From assembly GCF_026965555.1 (NCBI RefSeq), contig NZ_CP114040.1, positions 10,142,001 to 10,206,000 on the forward strand: 64,000 bases of DNA, in the 5' to 3' direction. Positions 21,689 to 30,222 of the stretch are shown here, piece by piece. Made by a program: the position numbers and the translations under genes. A model generated the notes under the pieces. The model saw only the letters and a program-made list of their open reading frames with translations, was not told the origin of the DNA and searched no databases. Source of the stretch: Nannocystis punicea. GTDB taxonomy: Bacteria; Myxococcota_A; Polyangia; Nannocystales; Nannocystaceae. Each line of letters starts with the position of its first letter. Positions within the stretch are counted from its first letter, which is position 1.

Positions 21689-22132
21689 TCAGCCGGTGGT
21701 CGCGCCGGTGTCGGTGCCGGTGGTCGAGGTGCCGGTCTCGGGCTCGTCGGTGGTCGTCCCGGTCGTCTCGTCCGTGGTCGTCGTCCCGGTCGACGTCGTG
21801 GTCGCGTCGGTCGTCGGCGTCCCGGTGGTCGGCGCAGTGGTCGTCTCGCCGGCGGTCGTGCCCGTGCTCGCGCCCGTCCCGGTGTCGGTCCCGCTGCTCG
21901 TGCCGGTGGTGAGCGGCTCGAACGAGTCCGACTCGGTCGCGGGCACCCCGTAGACGGCGGTCACCAGGCAGCCGCTCAGCGTCAGGCCGGACACCAGCAG
22001 GGCCGCGGCGGTGCACACACCTGTCCCCGAGGACAGGCTCGCGTCGCAGTGCGGGCAGCAGGCGGCGCCGGCTCGCAGCAGCTCGCCGCAGGCGGGACAG
22101 GGGACGTAGCGGGTGGTGGGCAGCAGATTCAT
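21689..22132 (-). CDS. Zinc-ribbon, single-TM protein with Thr-rich tail
   Basis: 147 residues: an N-terminal zinc ribbon CPACGELLRAGAACCPHC, one hydrophobic segment (VCTAAALLVSGLTLSGCLVTAVYG), then about 85 residues of Thr/Gly/Asp/Glu with no predicted fold. The Cys in LTLSGC looks like a lipobox but follows a zinc ribbon rather than an N-terminal signal. Stop lies 14 nt after... the gpsA side is upstream: the ATG at 22132 begins 4 nt after the gpsA stop, so it is probably the last gene of the plsB-gpsA operon. Function unknown. Confidence 0.7.
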   Translation of the reverse strand: MNLLPTTRYVPCPACGELLRAGAACCPHCDASLSSGTGVCTAAALLVSGLTLSGCLVTAVYGVPATESDSFEPLTTGTSSGTDTGTGASTGTTAGETTTAPTTGTPTTDATTTSTGTTTTDETTGTTTDEPETGTSTTGTDTGATTG

Positions 22133-22136
22133 GACG

Positions 22137-23078
22137 TCACTCTTCTCCGACCTCGCGCGACATCAACGCGGCGACGGCCTCGCCCGCGGGGATCTCCCGC
22201 GCGAAGGCGGCCGCGCACAGCGTGATCACGGGCGCGTGCAGCTTGACCCGGCGGGTGTAGGCGGCGATCCGGCCGGCGCTCTCGAGGCCCTCGAAGTAGG
22301 TGCCGCCGATCGAGCCGATCTGCTCGAACGGCTGGTTCTCCGCGATCGCCCGCCCGATCGCCAGCTCGGGCCGCTCGTCGCCGGCGACCGCCGCCATCAG
22401 GTCGCCGAAGCCCGCCAGGCCCATGAACGTCTCGTGCTTGCCGCCGAGCACCACGCCGATCCGCGCCGCCTCGGCCATCGCCCGCGTCGCCAGCATCGCC
22501 TGCGCCGCCGGCCCGAGCCCGTGGCCCTGGGCGAACCCGATCGCGGTGGCGAACAGGCCGACCGCAGTCGACGCGAACTCGGCCCCGGTGACGTCGTCGG
22601 TGCTGTAGAGCCGCACCGACGACCCGCCGATCGCCTCGCGCACCGCCGCCCGCACCTCGGGGAAGCGGCTGGCGACCACCCCCCCGCTCGGCGCGCCGGT
22701 GATCAGCGCCTCGGCCACCAGCGGCCCCGCCAGCGCGCCGACGCGGCGGCACGGCGTCTCGCTGCGCAGCACCTGCGTCAGGCCGTGCAGGTCGTCGCCG
22801 ACCACCCCGCGCGAGATGTGGACCAGGAAGTGGCCGCCGTCGAGGTGCACGCCGAGCTCGCGGGCGATGCTGGCGACGTACGGCGACGGCACGGCGAAGA
22901 AGATCAGCTCGGCCTCGGCGAGCGCGGCTGGCCCGGAGACCAGGTCGATGTGCTCGGTGCCGGCGCGCTGCGGCCGGCGGCTCCACAGCAGCGCCTGACG
23001 CCCGGCCCGCTCGACCGCGTGCGCGAGGCCCCAGCCGAAGTTTCCGCCTCCGACGATCCCGACCGGCGGCGCGCTCAT
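22137..23078 (-). CDS. gpsA: NAD(P)-dependent glycerol-3-phosphate dehydrogenase
   Basis: Makes sn-glycerol 3-phosphate from dihydroxyacetone phosphate for membrane lipid synthesis. 313 residues from ATG 23078, which overlaps the TGA of the upstream acyltransferase (ATGA). N-terminal Rossmann motif GIVGGGNFGWGLAHAVERAG (GGGNFG in place of the usual GxGxWG), ISRGV, and the C-terminal helical domain with LGGKHETFMGLAGFGDLMAA, the segment that binds the triose phosphate. Length is slightly below the usual 330. The pair with a PlsB-like gene makes functional sense, since the product is the acyl acceptor. Confidence 0.85.
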   Translation of the reverse strand: MSAPPVGIVGGGNFGWGLAHAVERAGRQALLWSRRPQRAGTEHIDLVSGPAALAEAELIFFAVPSPYVASIARELGVHLDGGHFLVHISRGVVGDDLHGLTQVLRSETPCRRVGALAGPLVAEALITGAPSGGVVASRFPEVRAAVREAIGGSSVRLYSTDDVTGAEFASTAVGLFATAIGFAQGHGLGPAAQAMLATRAMAEAARIGVVLGGKHETFMGLAGFGDLMAAVAGDERPELAIGRAIAENQPFEQIGSIGGTYFEGLESAGRIAAYTRRVKLHAPVITLCAAAFAREIPAGEAVAALMSREVGEE

Positions 23079-24802
23079 GCCTTGCCTCCCTGGTTGACGA
23101 TGCTGCGCGCGGCGGCCAGCGTCTCCTCGGTCGCCAGCTCCTCGGCCCACGGCAGCAGGCGGTTCTGATAGAACAGCAGCAGGTTCGGATCTTCGATCAG
23201 CACGTCGTCGCCGACCTCGCGCGCGACGACCTTGGTGTGGTAGTCGCGCCAGGCCGACAGCGCCTCGGAGACGAGCCGCTCCGGCGACTGCGAGCGCAGC
23301 ACCGGCCCGACGTGGACCCGCCCCTCGGCCTCGGCCCGCAGCAGGCGGTCACGCGCCTCGGCGACCTCGCTCACCAGCTGCTCGCGCGGCATCGCCACCT
23401 CGCCGCGGCGGCGCTGGCGGCTGAACAGGTCGAGCTCGGGCGTGGCAAACACCAGGTAGCGGTAGAGCACGTGGGCGACCAGCTGCGTCCAGACGATCAC
23501 CGTCTCGCGCTGGTACTCGCGGGCGATCGCGTCGCCGAGCTCGCGCGTGTAGCCGGCGTCGCGCGCCGGGTCGACCGACGGCACGCCGCGGCGGCTGACG
23601 TACGAGCCCGGGTCGACCGGCTTGCCCGACGGCGCGATCGACCGGCCCTCGTCGTCGACGGGGTTGCAGAACGGGTCCATCGCGTCGCCGAAGCGGACCA
23701 CCAGCGCCGAGCGCAGCGTGACCAGCTTGGTCAGGAACGCGTAGACCCGGTCGACGCGCGAGAACTCGTCGTCGTCGATGATGTAGCGGGCCTGGCCCGC
23801 GCCCTTGAGGTGGTCCTCGATCAGCGTCTCGGCCTCGAGCACCAGCGCGTAGTTCAGCGTCGCCGGCACGAAGAACACCGGGCGGTGCAGCCCGCGCGAC
23901 TGGTTGCGCGAGAACGCCTCGACCGCGGTGCCGGCCAGCCCGAGCTTCAGCTTGCGCTCGATCGTCCCCGAGCGCGAGCGCGTGCCGCCGGGGAAGAACA
24001 GCGAGTGATAGCCGCGCTCGATCATCAGGCACGAGTAGGTCTTCAGCGCCTCCTTGTAGAGCATCGCCGAGACCCGCCGGTCGACGCGGTAGGCGCCGAG
24101 GTTGTGCATGAAGAAGCTGATCAGCGGGTTACTGAACAGGTTCTTGCCGGCGCCGTAGACCACCGGCGGCAGGTTCTCGCGCATCAGCACGTAGCCGAGC
24201 GCGACCGAATCGAGGTTCGACGAGTGGGTCGGGACCAGCACCAGCGTGCCGATCTGGGCCAGCCGGCGCAGCTTGTCGAGCGGGCCCTCGGCGGAGATCA
24301 GGGCGTCGAGCTGGGCGAAGCCGCCGGCCAGCAGCTGGTTCGGCAGGCCCATCGGGTTCATCACCGCCGTCAGCACGCCGGGGATCAGCCGCGTCGCCAG
24401 CTTGTACACCCGCGGGTCGAAGTTACCGGCGATGTCCTCGGCCATGACGCGGGCGATCGCCCGCAGGCTGTCGGCCCGCTCCTCGTCCGACATCTTGCCG
24501 AGCCGCTTGACCAGCCGGCGCCACGAGCCCAGCGCCTGGTCGGCCTCGGCGTCGCCCTGCGCCGACAGGCGGCGGATCTCGGCGTGCCCGGCCTCGTTGA
24601 GCGCGTACAGCAGCTTCTTCGGATCGGCCGCGAAGTGCTGCTCGGTCCGCCGCACGACCTCGGCGATGATCTGCTCGCGCTCGCCGTTGAAGCGGAAGAT
24701 CTGCGGGTCACCCGGCTGCGGCCTGGGCCCGAGGATGGCCGGCAGGCGCAGCGGGCGGGACAGCAGGCGGTGCACGAACGAGCGCATGGGCCGGGGGAGC
24801 AT
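23075..24802 (-). CDS. Glycerol-3-phosphate acyltransferase (PlsB-like)
   Basis: First acylation step of phospholipid synthesis. About 575 residues. Acyltransferase block I reads PTHSSNLD (HxxxxD), followed by NPLISFFMHNLGAYRVDRR, and block III is FFPGGTRSRSG (GGTRSR where many homologues have EGTRS). Extra N-terminal helical region of about 200 residues and a long C-terminal region, as in PlsB rather than PlsC. ATG 24802 is taken; a TTG at 24823 and an ATG at 24787 are alternatives. Stop overlaps the gpsA start by 4 nt. Confidence 0.82.
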   Translation of the reverse strand: MLPRPMRSFVHRLLSRPLRLPAILGPRPQPGDPQIFRFNGEREQIIAEVVRRTEQHFAADPKKLLYALNEAGHAEIRRLSAQGDAEADQALGSWRRLVKRLGKMSDEERADSLRAIARVMAEDIAGNFDPRVYKLATRLIPGVLTAVMNPMGLPNQLLAGGFAQLDALISAEGPLDKLRRLAQIGTLVLVPTHSSNLDSVALGYVLMRENLPPVVYGAGKNLFSNPLISFFMHNLGAYRVDRRVSAMLYKEALKTYSCLMIERGYHSLFFPGGTRSRSGTIERKLKLGLAGTAVEAFSRNQSRGLHRPVFFVPATLNYALVLEAETLIEDHLKGAGQARYIIDDDEFSRVDRVYAFLTKLVTLRSALVVRFGDAMDPFCNPVDDEGRSIAPSGKPVDPGSYVSRRGVPSVDPARDAGYTRELGDAIAREYQRETVIVWTQLVAHVLYRYLVFATPELDLFSRQRRRGEVAMPREQLVSEVAEARDRLLRAEAEGRVHVGPVLRSQSPERLVSEALSAWRDYHTKVVAREVGDDVLIEDPNLLLFYQNRLLPWAEELATEETLAAARSIVNQGGKA

Positions 24803-24871
24803 AACCGGCTCGCGGCGCCGCAACTACTCCCACGGCGTCACGCGGGTGCGTCGGCGCGAGCGCGCCGCCCG

Positions 24872-25207
24872 TCACCGCGCGGCGAGGGGCTCGCAGTAGA
24901 GCGAATAAACCTCGTTGGTGTAGCCGGGATCGCACACGCAGGTGGGCTTGGCGTCGACCGCCACGCACTGGCCGGCCTCGCCGCAGAAGATCCCGCGGCA
25001 CACGTTGAACTTGTCGTAGCAATAATCGCCGTCGGGGTCGCACACGCTCGTCGGCTCGTTGCACAGCCCGCCGGGCGCGCAGAAGCCTCCGGGCGAGCCC
25101 GGCGGCGGCTCCTTCGGGCCCGGACCTTCGTAGCACGCACCGCCGAGCAGCGCGCCCAGCAGCGCCACGCCCAACCACTCGCGAACTCCGTGGTGGCCTG
25201 TCGTCAC
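24872..25207 (-). CDS. Small lipoprotein with EGF-like Cys pattern
   Basis: 111 residues from GTG 25207. Signal peptide REWLGVALLGALLGGACYEG gives a lipobox Cys, then a Pro/Gly segment and about 70 residues with ten Cys. The pattern CRGIFCGEAGQCVAVDAKPTCVCDPGYT fits an EGF-like module (six Cys). Probably a surface-exposed binding protein. The long frame upstream of 25207 in the same phase is not coding. Confidence 0.72.
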   Translation of the reverse strand: MTTGHHGVREWLGVALLGALLGGACYEGPGPKEPPPGSPGGFCAPGGLCNEPTSVCDPDGDYCYDKFNVCRGIFCGEAGQCVAVDAKPTCVCDPGYTNEVYSLYCEPLAAR

Positions 25208-25438
25208 CCGATCAACGTAGCCGCAAAACCGCGCGCATGGGAAGGGCGGCGACGACGGGCCCGCGAACATGGACGGTCGTCGCCGGGCCTCGGGGCCAGG
25301 TCGAGGCACTGCGGCACGGAGACCCCGCCGCGCTCCTCGACGGCTATTCCGGGGGTGCTGCTCACAGCTCTGCGGGCCTGGCATTCGCGCCTCGGGCGCG
25401 TGTTTTCCTCCGCCGTCGGCCCTGGTACCGTGCCCGGG

Positions 25439-26353
25439 ATGATCGCGCACTCGATCCCGGGACCGGCGCGAAGGCCCGTCCCGAAGCTCGCTGCGGCGTT
25501 GCTCGCCGTCACGCTCCCGATCACGACGTTGCCTCTGCCGGCGCTGGCCGGGGATGTCACGCCGGCCAGCGCCGCAGGCGTGCGCAAGACGGTGCAAGAT
25601 CGCGCCAAGCCGATGCTCTCGAGCGATCCCGGCGGCGCGGCCGAGCTGCTCGCCGGCGAGGCCAAGAAGACCAGCGACCCGGTCCTCTACATCGACGCCG
25701 GCGAGGCCTTCCTCGCCGAGGGCGTCGCCGAGCGCGACAAGGCGGCGCTCGAGCGGGCCGTCGAGCACGCCTCGATCGGCATGGACATCGCCGCCTTCCA
25801 GCAGGACCCGCGCTGCGACCCGGCCTGGCAGCACCTCGACGCCGGCGAGTTCGACCGCGAGATGACCCGCGGCAAGAAGGTCGTCGAGGACAGCGAGAAG
25901 GCCATCGCCGACCTCGACAAGCCCGTGGAGGCCCCGCCGCCGGTCGAGGAGCCGAAGAAGGAGAAGGGCACCCCGCGCGACGGTCGCGGCCTCATCGCCG
26001 GCGGCGCGCTGGCGACCGTGGTCGGCGTCGGCGGCCTGGCGATGATCGGCGCCGGCCTGGCGCTCAGCAGCAAGGCGCAGAAGGACGTCGACGCGCTCGA
26101 CCCCTCGGCCATCGACTTCGACGCCCAGTTCGCCGACATCGACAAGAAGGGCAAGACCGCCAACGTGGTCGCCTACGCCGGCATCGGCGTGGCCGCCGTC
26201 GGCCTCGGCGTCGGCATCGCGCTGCTCGCCCTCGGCGTCAAGAAGCGCAAGGCCTACCGCGCCGAGCACGGCGCCGACGAGACCGCGCGCGTCCACGTCG
26301 CCCCCGCGCTCGGCTACGGCTACGGCGGCCTCACCCTCGGCGGTCGCTTCTGA
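25439..26353 (+). CDS. Exported protein with helical domain and two C-terminal membrane segments
   Basis: 304 residues: signal peptide KLAAALLAVTLPITTLPLPALAG, a helical part with tetratricopeptide-like spacing (AELLAGEAKKTSDPVLYIDAGEAFLAEGVAERDKAAL), a Pro/Glu/Lys linker, and two hydrophobic helices (GLIAGGALATVVGVGGLAMIGAGLAL; VVAYAGIGVAAVGLGVGIALLALGV). This resembles the myxobacterial family of periplasmic TPR proteins with membrane hairpins, whose role is unknown. ATG 25439 opens the signal peptide. Followed 38 nt later by the PEGA-like gene, possibly an operon. Confidence 0.75.
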   Translation: MIAHSIPGPARRPVPKLAAALLAVTLPITTLPLPALAGDVTPASAAGVRKTVQDRAKPMLSSDPGGAAELLAGEAKKTSDPVLYIDAGEAFLAEGVAERDKAALERAVEHASIGMDIAAFQQDPRCDPAWQHLDAGEFDREMTRGKKVVEDSEKAIADLDKPVEAPPPVEEPKKEKGTPRDGRGLIAGGALATVVGVGGLAMIGAGLALSSKAQKDVDALDPSAIDFDAQFADIDKKGKTANVVAYAGIGVAAVGLGVGIALLALGVKKRKAYRAEHGADETARVHVAPALGYGYGGLTLGGRF

Positions 26354-26361
26354 CCGTGAGG

Positions 26362-26403
26362 ACATTCCCCTTCGACCAGGAACCATCGGCCATGTCCTTC
26401 CGT
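26362..26403. repeat. Three 14-bp units carrying the start codon of the next gene
   Basis: Units at 26362, 26376 and 26390. The third, CCATGTCCTTCCGT, contains the ATG (26392) of the small PEGA-like gene, so leader and first codons are made of repeat sequence. Confidence 0.7.
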
Positions 26404-26787
26404 ACACCCGCCGTCCTGTCCGTCCTCGCCCTCGCCCTCGCCCTCGGCGCCGCCGCGCCGGCCCGCGCCGCCGCCGCGTGCTCCGACGCCAGCGGGGTGT
26501 GCCTGTCCGACGACAAGGCCAAGTGGGAGCCCGACGCGTCGCTGTCGGCCAAGCAGCTCAAGGCCAAGCGCAAGGGCCCCGCCTGCAAGGTCGCGTTCGA
26601 GATCGACGGCGGCCGCGGCAGCGTGTTCGTCAACGGCCGCTACGCCGGCACCGCCCCCGACGCCAACCTGTCGCTGCTGCCCGGCAAGCACGACATCCAG
26701 GTCCGCGACGGCCAGAAGATCCTCGCCGAGGGCGTGCTCACCGTGCCCAAGACCGGCAGCCTGCAGGTCACCGTCCGCCACGGCTGA
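26392..26787 (+). CDS. Small exported PEGA-like protein
   Basis: 131 residues. Signal peptide MSFRTPAVLSVLALALALGAAAPARAAAA, then a short region and a PEGA-like beta-rich C-terminus (GSVFVNGRYAGTAPDANLSLLPGKHDIQVRDGQKI). PEGA domains are surface-layer-associated modules that usually follow kinases or TPR proteins. The ATG at 26392 sits inside a 14-bp repeat. Function unknown. Confidence 0.75.
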   Translation: MSFRTPAVLSVLALALALGAAAPARAAAACSDASGVCLSDDKAKWEPDASLSAKQLKAKRKGPACKVAFEIDGGRGSVFVNGRYAGTAPDANLSLLPGKHDIQVRDGQKILAEGVLTVPKTGSLQVTVRHG

Positions 26788-26791
26788 GGTC

Positions 26792-26952
26792 CTTCTTCAA
26801 GAGAGGTGAGACCGCGCGAGGCGTGCTCGATCGCGGCAGCCTCCACGGTGCTTCGGCACATCTTCTTTCTCGAAGATGTGAGACCTCGCCGAGGCGTGCT
26901 CGATCGCGGCAGCCTCCACGGTGCCACGGCGGATCTTCTCTTCAGAGAGAAG
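26792..26952. repeat. About 72-bp direct repeats, each ending in a different short hairpin
   Basis: A 32-nt core is identical at 26819-26850 and 26892-26923 (both read AGGCGTGCTCGATCGCGG at their start). Before and after each core stands a small hairpin of changed sequence but kept shape: TCTTcAAGA near 26794, ATCTTC/GAAGAT at 26860-26877, CTTCTCT/AGAGAAG at 26935-26952. No ORF fits. Located directly downstream of the PEGA-like gene. Confidence 0.7.
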
Positions 26953-27410
26953 TGGAACCTCGCTGCCGGACCCGCGCGACGGGCAGGCTCCTCGTCGGCG
27001 CTCCGCAGCACGGACGTATCCTCAAGGCCAGGTGAAGCTGCACCGGTGTGCCTCCAGAGTCGCAGGTCGTCGGCGTTGATCTGTCCTTTGGAGCAGACCG
27101 ACGGACCGGAGTAGCTCGCGCGCATCGACCTGTCTTCGCGGCCAGGTCCGTCGTCACGCGGCGCTCGCCGGGCCGATGCGGACGCCGGTCGGACGCGACC
27201 GTCACTCGTGACCTGCGCCTCACCTGCGGGCCTCGGAGCGCGCCGGCGCTTCGACTGCGCCGATCGGCCGGATCGGCCTCGCCGTGACACGACCTCGGGC
27301 GGCGCGGGCGCACTCGGCTCGCGCACCTCTTTCGCGGGGGGCAGGCGCTCGGCGGACGAGCAGGGACGTGCCGACGCAGCGACCGCGCCCGCCGGCGTCA
27401 TCTTCGCGGT
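26953..27410. other. Intergenic region without a supported gene
   Basis: About 460 nt. It begins with a degenerate third copy of the 72-bp repeat (26951 onward) and holds a 14-bp repeat pair at 27128-27155 (ACCTGTCTTCGCGG, CCAGGTCCGTCGTC). Reading frames crossing it have shadow-like composition. Confidence 0.5.
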
Positions 27411-30092
27411 GTGAACCACCGCTCTCGCGTCCGCCCGCGCGCCCTCGGAGCCGCGACGTCGGTCCTCTGCCTCGCCGCCTGTCCCCCCTCGGAAGGGCAG
27501 GCCCTGCGCGGCGCGCCCGGGGTCTCCGTGTTCTCCGCCGAGTTCGCGCTCGACGAGCCGGTCGTCGCCGCCGCCCCGGGGGATGCCCCGGCACTCGGCT
27601 TCAGCGGCGACCAGTGCCTCGCCGTGTGGCGCGACTTCCGGACCCTGCGCCCGCAGCTCCGCGGCGCCCGCATCGGCCTCGACGGCGAGCTCCTCGACCC
27701 GTCGGGCTTCCTCGTGCGCGACGTCGCCGACAGTTACAGCGTGCCGTCGGTCGCCAGCGACGGCGTCGACTTCATGGTCGTCATGCCCTCGGTCGACGGA
27801 CCGATCCACGCCACTCGCGTGCTCGCCGACGGCACCGTCCCCGACCTCGACGGCGTCCTGCTCGCCACCGGCGGCTGGCTCGGCGCGCTCGAATTCGACG
27901 GCACCGACTTCCTGTACGCCTGGACCGGCGCCCCGGGGCTCCACGTCGCACGCCTGAGTCCTTCGGGGCAGGTCCTCGCCACCGGCGAAGAACCTGTCCT
28001 CGCGGACATCTCGCCGAGCTCGCTGGATATCGCCTTCGACTGGCAGCACCACCTCGTGGTGTGGCAGCGCGAGGCCGGCTTCGGCTCCCGCGTCGTCGAG
28101 GCCGCCCGTCTCGGGCTCGACGGCACCCTGCTCGATCCTGTGCCCATCACGATCGACCCGTTCAGCGGCATGGCCGGGCCGGTGGTCGCCTTCGACGGCG
28201 TCCAGCACGTCGTCGTCTGGGGCCGCAACGTCGAGGGCGATCCGGAACCGGACAAGCTGATGGCCGCGCGCGTCACGTCCGCCGGCGTCGTCCTCGATCC
28301 CGGCGGCCTCCTCATCGCCGAATACGACGGCGAGTTCGACGGCTTCTCCCGCATCGACGTCATCGGCAACGGTCTCGGTGCCACCGTGGCGTGGAGTCGC
28401 GACGGCTCCGACGACGGCGGCGATTTCTGGCTCGCAGTCGAGACCGCCCGGATCGGCCTCGACGGCGCGATCACGAGGAGTGCTCCGCTCCCCGGGGCCC
28501 GCGGCATCGACGTCGCGCTGGCCGGCCACGGCAGCGACGACGCCCTGCTCGCGTGGAGCGCCGGCGGGTCGAGCCCCGACGAAAACTTCGCCCCGATCTT
28601 CGGCCTGCGCCTCTCGTCCTCCTCCGGAGCGGCGATCGAGCCGTCTCCGCGGCGGATCTCCGGCCACGCCAACGCCCAGGAGGTGCGCGCCGCCGCCTCG
28701 GACGGCGACGACTTCCTGGTCCTGTGGACCGATACCCGCGACCTCGCCAGCCAGGGCCGCGACCTGTTCGCTACGCGCGTCACGCCTGCGGGCGTGGTGC
28801 TGGATCCCGCCGGCATCGCTCTCCCCGGGCACGTCGACGACGTCGACGTGGTGTTCGACGGCCAGAACTACTGGATCATCGGTCTGCAGTACTTCAATGA
28901 CAGCGACCAACAATCCCGCGCCGTTCGCCTCCGTCCCGACGGCACCATCCTCGATCCAAAGCCGCTCCCTTTGCCCATGTGCGAAGCCTTTCCCGCAGCG
29001 GCTCGCGGTGACGCCGGGGTGCTCTTGCTGGGCCCCAGCTGCGAGTACGACCCGCAAGTCGGCTACCATGAGTTCGCCGCGATCCTCCTCGACGGCGCCG
29101 GCGCACTCTCATCCGTGCACTGGCTGTCCGAGGGCCCCGACGACTCGATGATCCGCGAGCCCGCTCTGGCGTCGCACGGCGACGGCTTCCTGGCCGCGTG
29201 GATCTTCCACGACACGATCTTCGGCCAGCGGCTCGGTCCCACCGGCGCGCCGCTCGGGCCGCGGTTCGTCGTCGTCCCTGCGTCGCCCGGCGTGGCCGTC
29301 AGCGACCTCTCGCTGCAGTTCGGCGCCGACGAGTACCTGGTCCTCTGGCAAGACACGCTCGGCCTGCACGCGACCTTCGTCGCGCTCGCGGGCCCGGCAG
29401 GGGCCTCGCCGGTCCTGTCGCTGGCGCCGCCCGAGGTGCTGACGGATGGTTGGGGCTGTAGCCGGTTCGCCGGCGCGTGCCCCAAGGCCGTGTTCGCCGA
29501 CGACCGCTTCCTCGTCACCTGGCGCGCGGGCGCCGGCGGCTCGATGCCGGCGTCGCTCGACCTCGCGGTCGCCGAGCTCGATCCGTCGGGAGCGCTGCGC
29601 GGCCCCGTCGCCCTGTCTGCTGCGCCCGAGAGCGAGGGCGCGGCTGTTCTGGCCGTGAACGATCGCGGCGACGTACTCGCCACCTACTCGCGGTTCGTGG
29701 CCGACAGCGCCGTCAGCTCTCGCCGGGCCCACGCGCGGATCCTGGCCTCGCCGCCCGACCTCGCCGCCGGCGCGAGCTCGAGCGGCGGCGAGGCGCCGTC
29801 GACCAGCGACGAACTCACCACGAGCGCGACGTCCGACCCCACGAGCAGCGGCGAACTGCCGACGACCGGGGGCAGCGACGGCACCGCTGTCCCGACGTCC
29901 GGGCCGAGCGAGCCGGTCCCCGACGACCTCGAGACGACCGCCGCCGGCGCCCCGAGCGGCGCCGAGACCTCGGCCGGCGAGCCGCAGCAGTTCGCCAGCA
30001 GCGGCTGCTCCCTGCGCCGCGATTCCAGGCCGCCGTGGCTGCTCGCGCTGCTCGCCCCGCTCGCGCGACGCCGGCGTCGCGCGAGCACATGA
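27411..30092 (+). CDS. Large secreted surface protein with MYXO-CTERM sorting signal
   Basis: 893 residues. N-terminal signal with ALGAATSVLCLAACPPS, then many repeats of about 50 residues built on xxARIGLDGELLDPxGxxV and VASDGxDFxVVW, a pattern that fits beta-propeller blades. A Ser/Thr/Glu linker follows, and the C-terminus SSGCSLRRDSRPPWLLALLAPLARRRRR matches the MYXO-CTERM signal (Cys, hydrophobic helix, Arg cluster), which directs anchoring at the myxobacterial surface after proteolytic processing. No enzyme motif is seen. Confidence 0.82.
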   Translation: MNHRSRVRPRALGAATSVLCLAACPPSEGQALRGAPGVSVFSAEFALDEPVVAAAPGDAPALGFSGDQCLAVWRDFRTLRPQLRGARIGLDGELLDPSGFLVRDVADSYSVPSVASDGVDFMVVMPSVDGPIHATRVLADGTVPDLDGVLLATGGWLGALEFDGTDFLYAWTGAPGLHVARLSPSGQVLATGEEPVLADISPSSLDIAFDWQHHLVVWQREAGFGSRVVEAARLGLDGTLLDPVPITIDPFSGMAGPVVAFDGVQHVVVWGRNVEGDPEPDKLMAARVTSAGVVLDPGGLLIAEYDGEFDGFSRIDVIGNGLGATVAWSRDGSDDGGDFWLAVETARIGLDGAITRSAPLPGARGIDVALAGHGSDDALLAWSAGGSSPDENFAPIFGLRLSSSSGAAIEPSPRRISGHANAQEVRAAASDGDDFLVLWTDTRDLASQGRDLFATRVTPAGVVLDPAGIALPGHVDDVDVVFDGQNYWIIGLQYFNDSDQQSRAVRLRPDGTILDPKPLPLPMCEAFPAAARGDAGVLLLGPSCEYDPQVGYHEFAAILLDGAGALSSVHWLSEGPDDSMIREPALASHGDGFLAAWIFHDTIFGQRLGPTGAPLGPRFVVVPASPGVAVSDLSLQFGADEYLVLWQDTLGLHATFVALAGPAGASPVLSLAPPEVLTDGWGCSRFAGACPKAVFADDRFLVTWRAGAGGSMPASLDLAVAELDPSGALRGPVALSAAPESEGAAVLAVNDRGDVLATYSRFVADSAVSSRRAHARILASPPDLAAGASSSGGEAPSTSDELTTSATSDPTSSGELPTTGGSDGTAVPTSGPSEPVPDDLETTAAGAPSGAETSAGEPQQFASSGCSLRRDSRPPWLLALLAPLARRRRRAST

Positions 30093-30222
30093 CCCGAAGG
30101 ACAGGCCGCAATCCTCCCTTCACCCGGCCCGGAAGGACAGGAGGCGGGCGGGCCGCGGCCCCGGATGGACCTCGCGCGGCCGAGCGCCGCGGATCGCTGC
30201 CCAGCGCGCGTGTGCCCCTGCG

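Noticed and set aside
23237..25438. N-terminal extension of the frame ending at 26353
   Set aside because: Antisense to plsB and the EGF-like gene; the real protein starts with a signal peptide at 25439.
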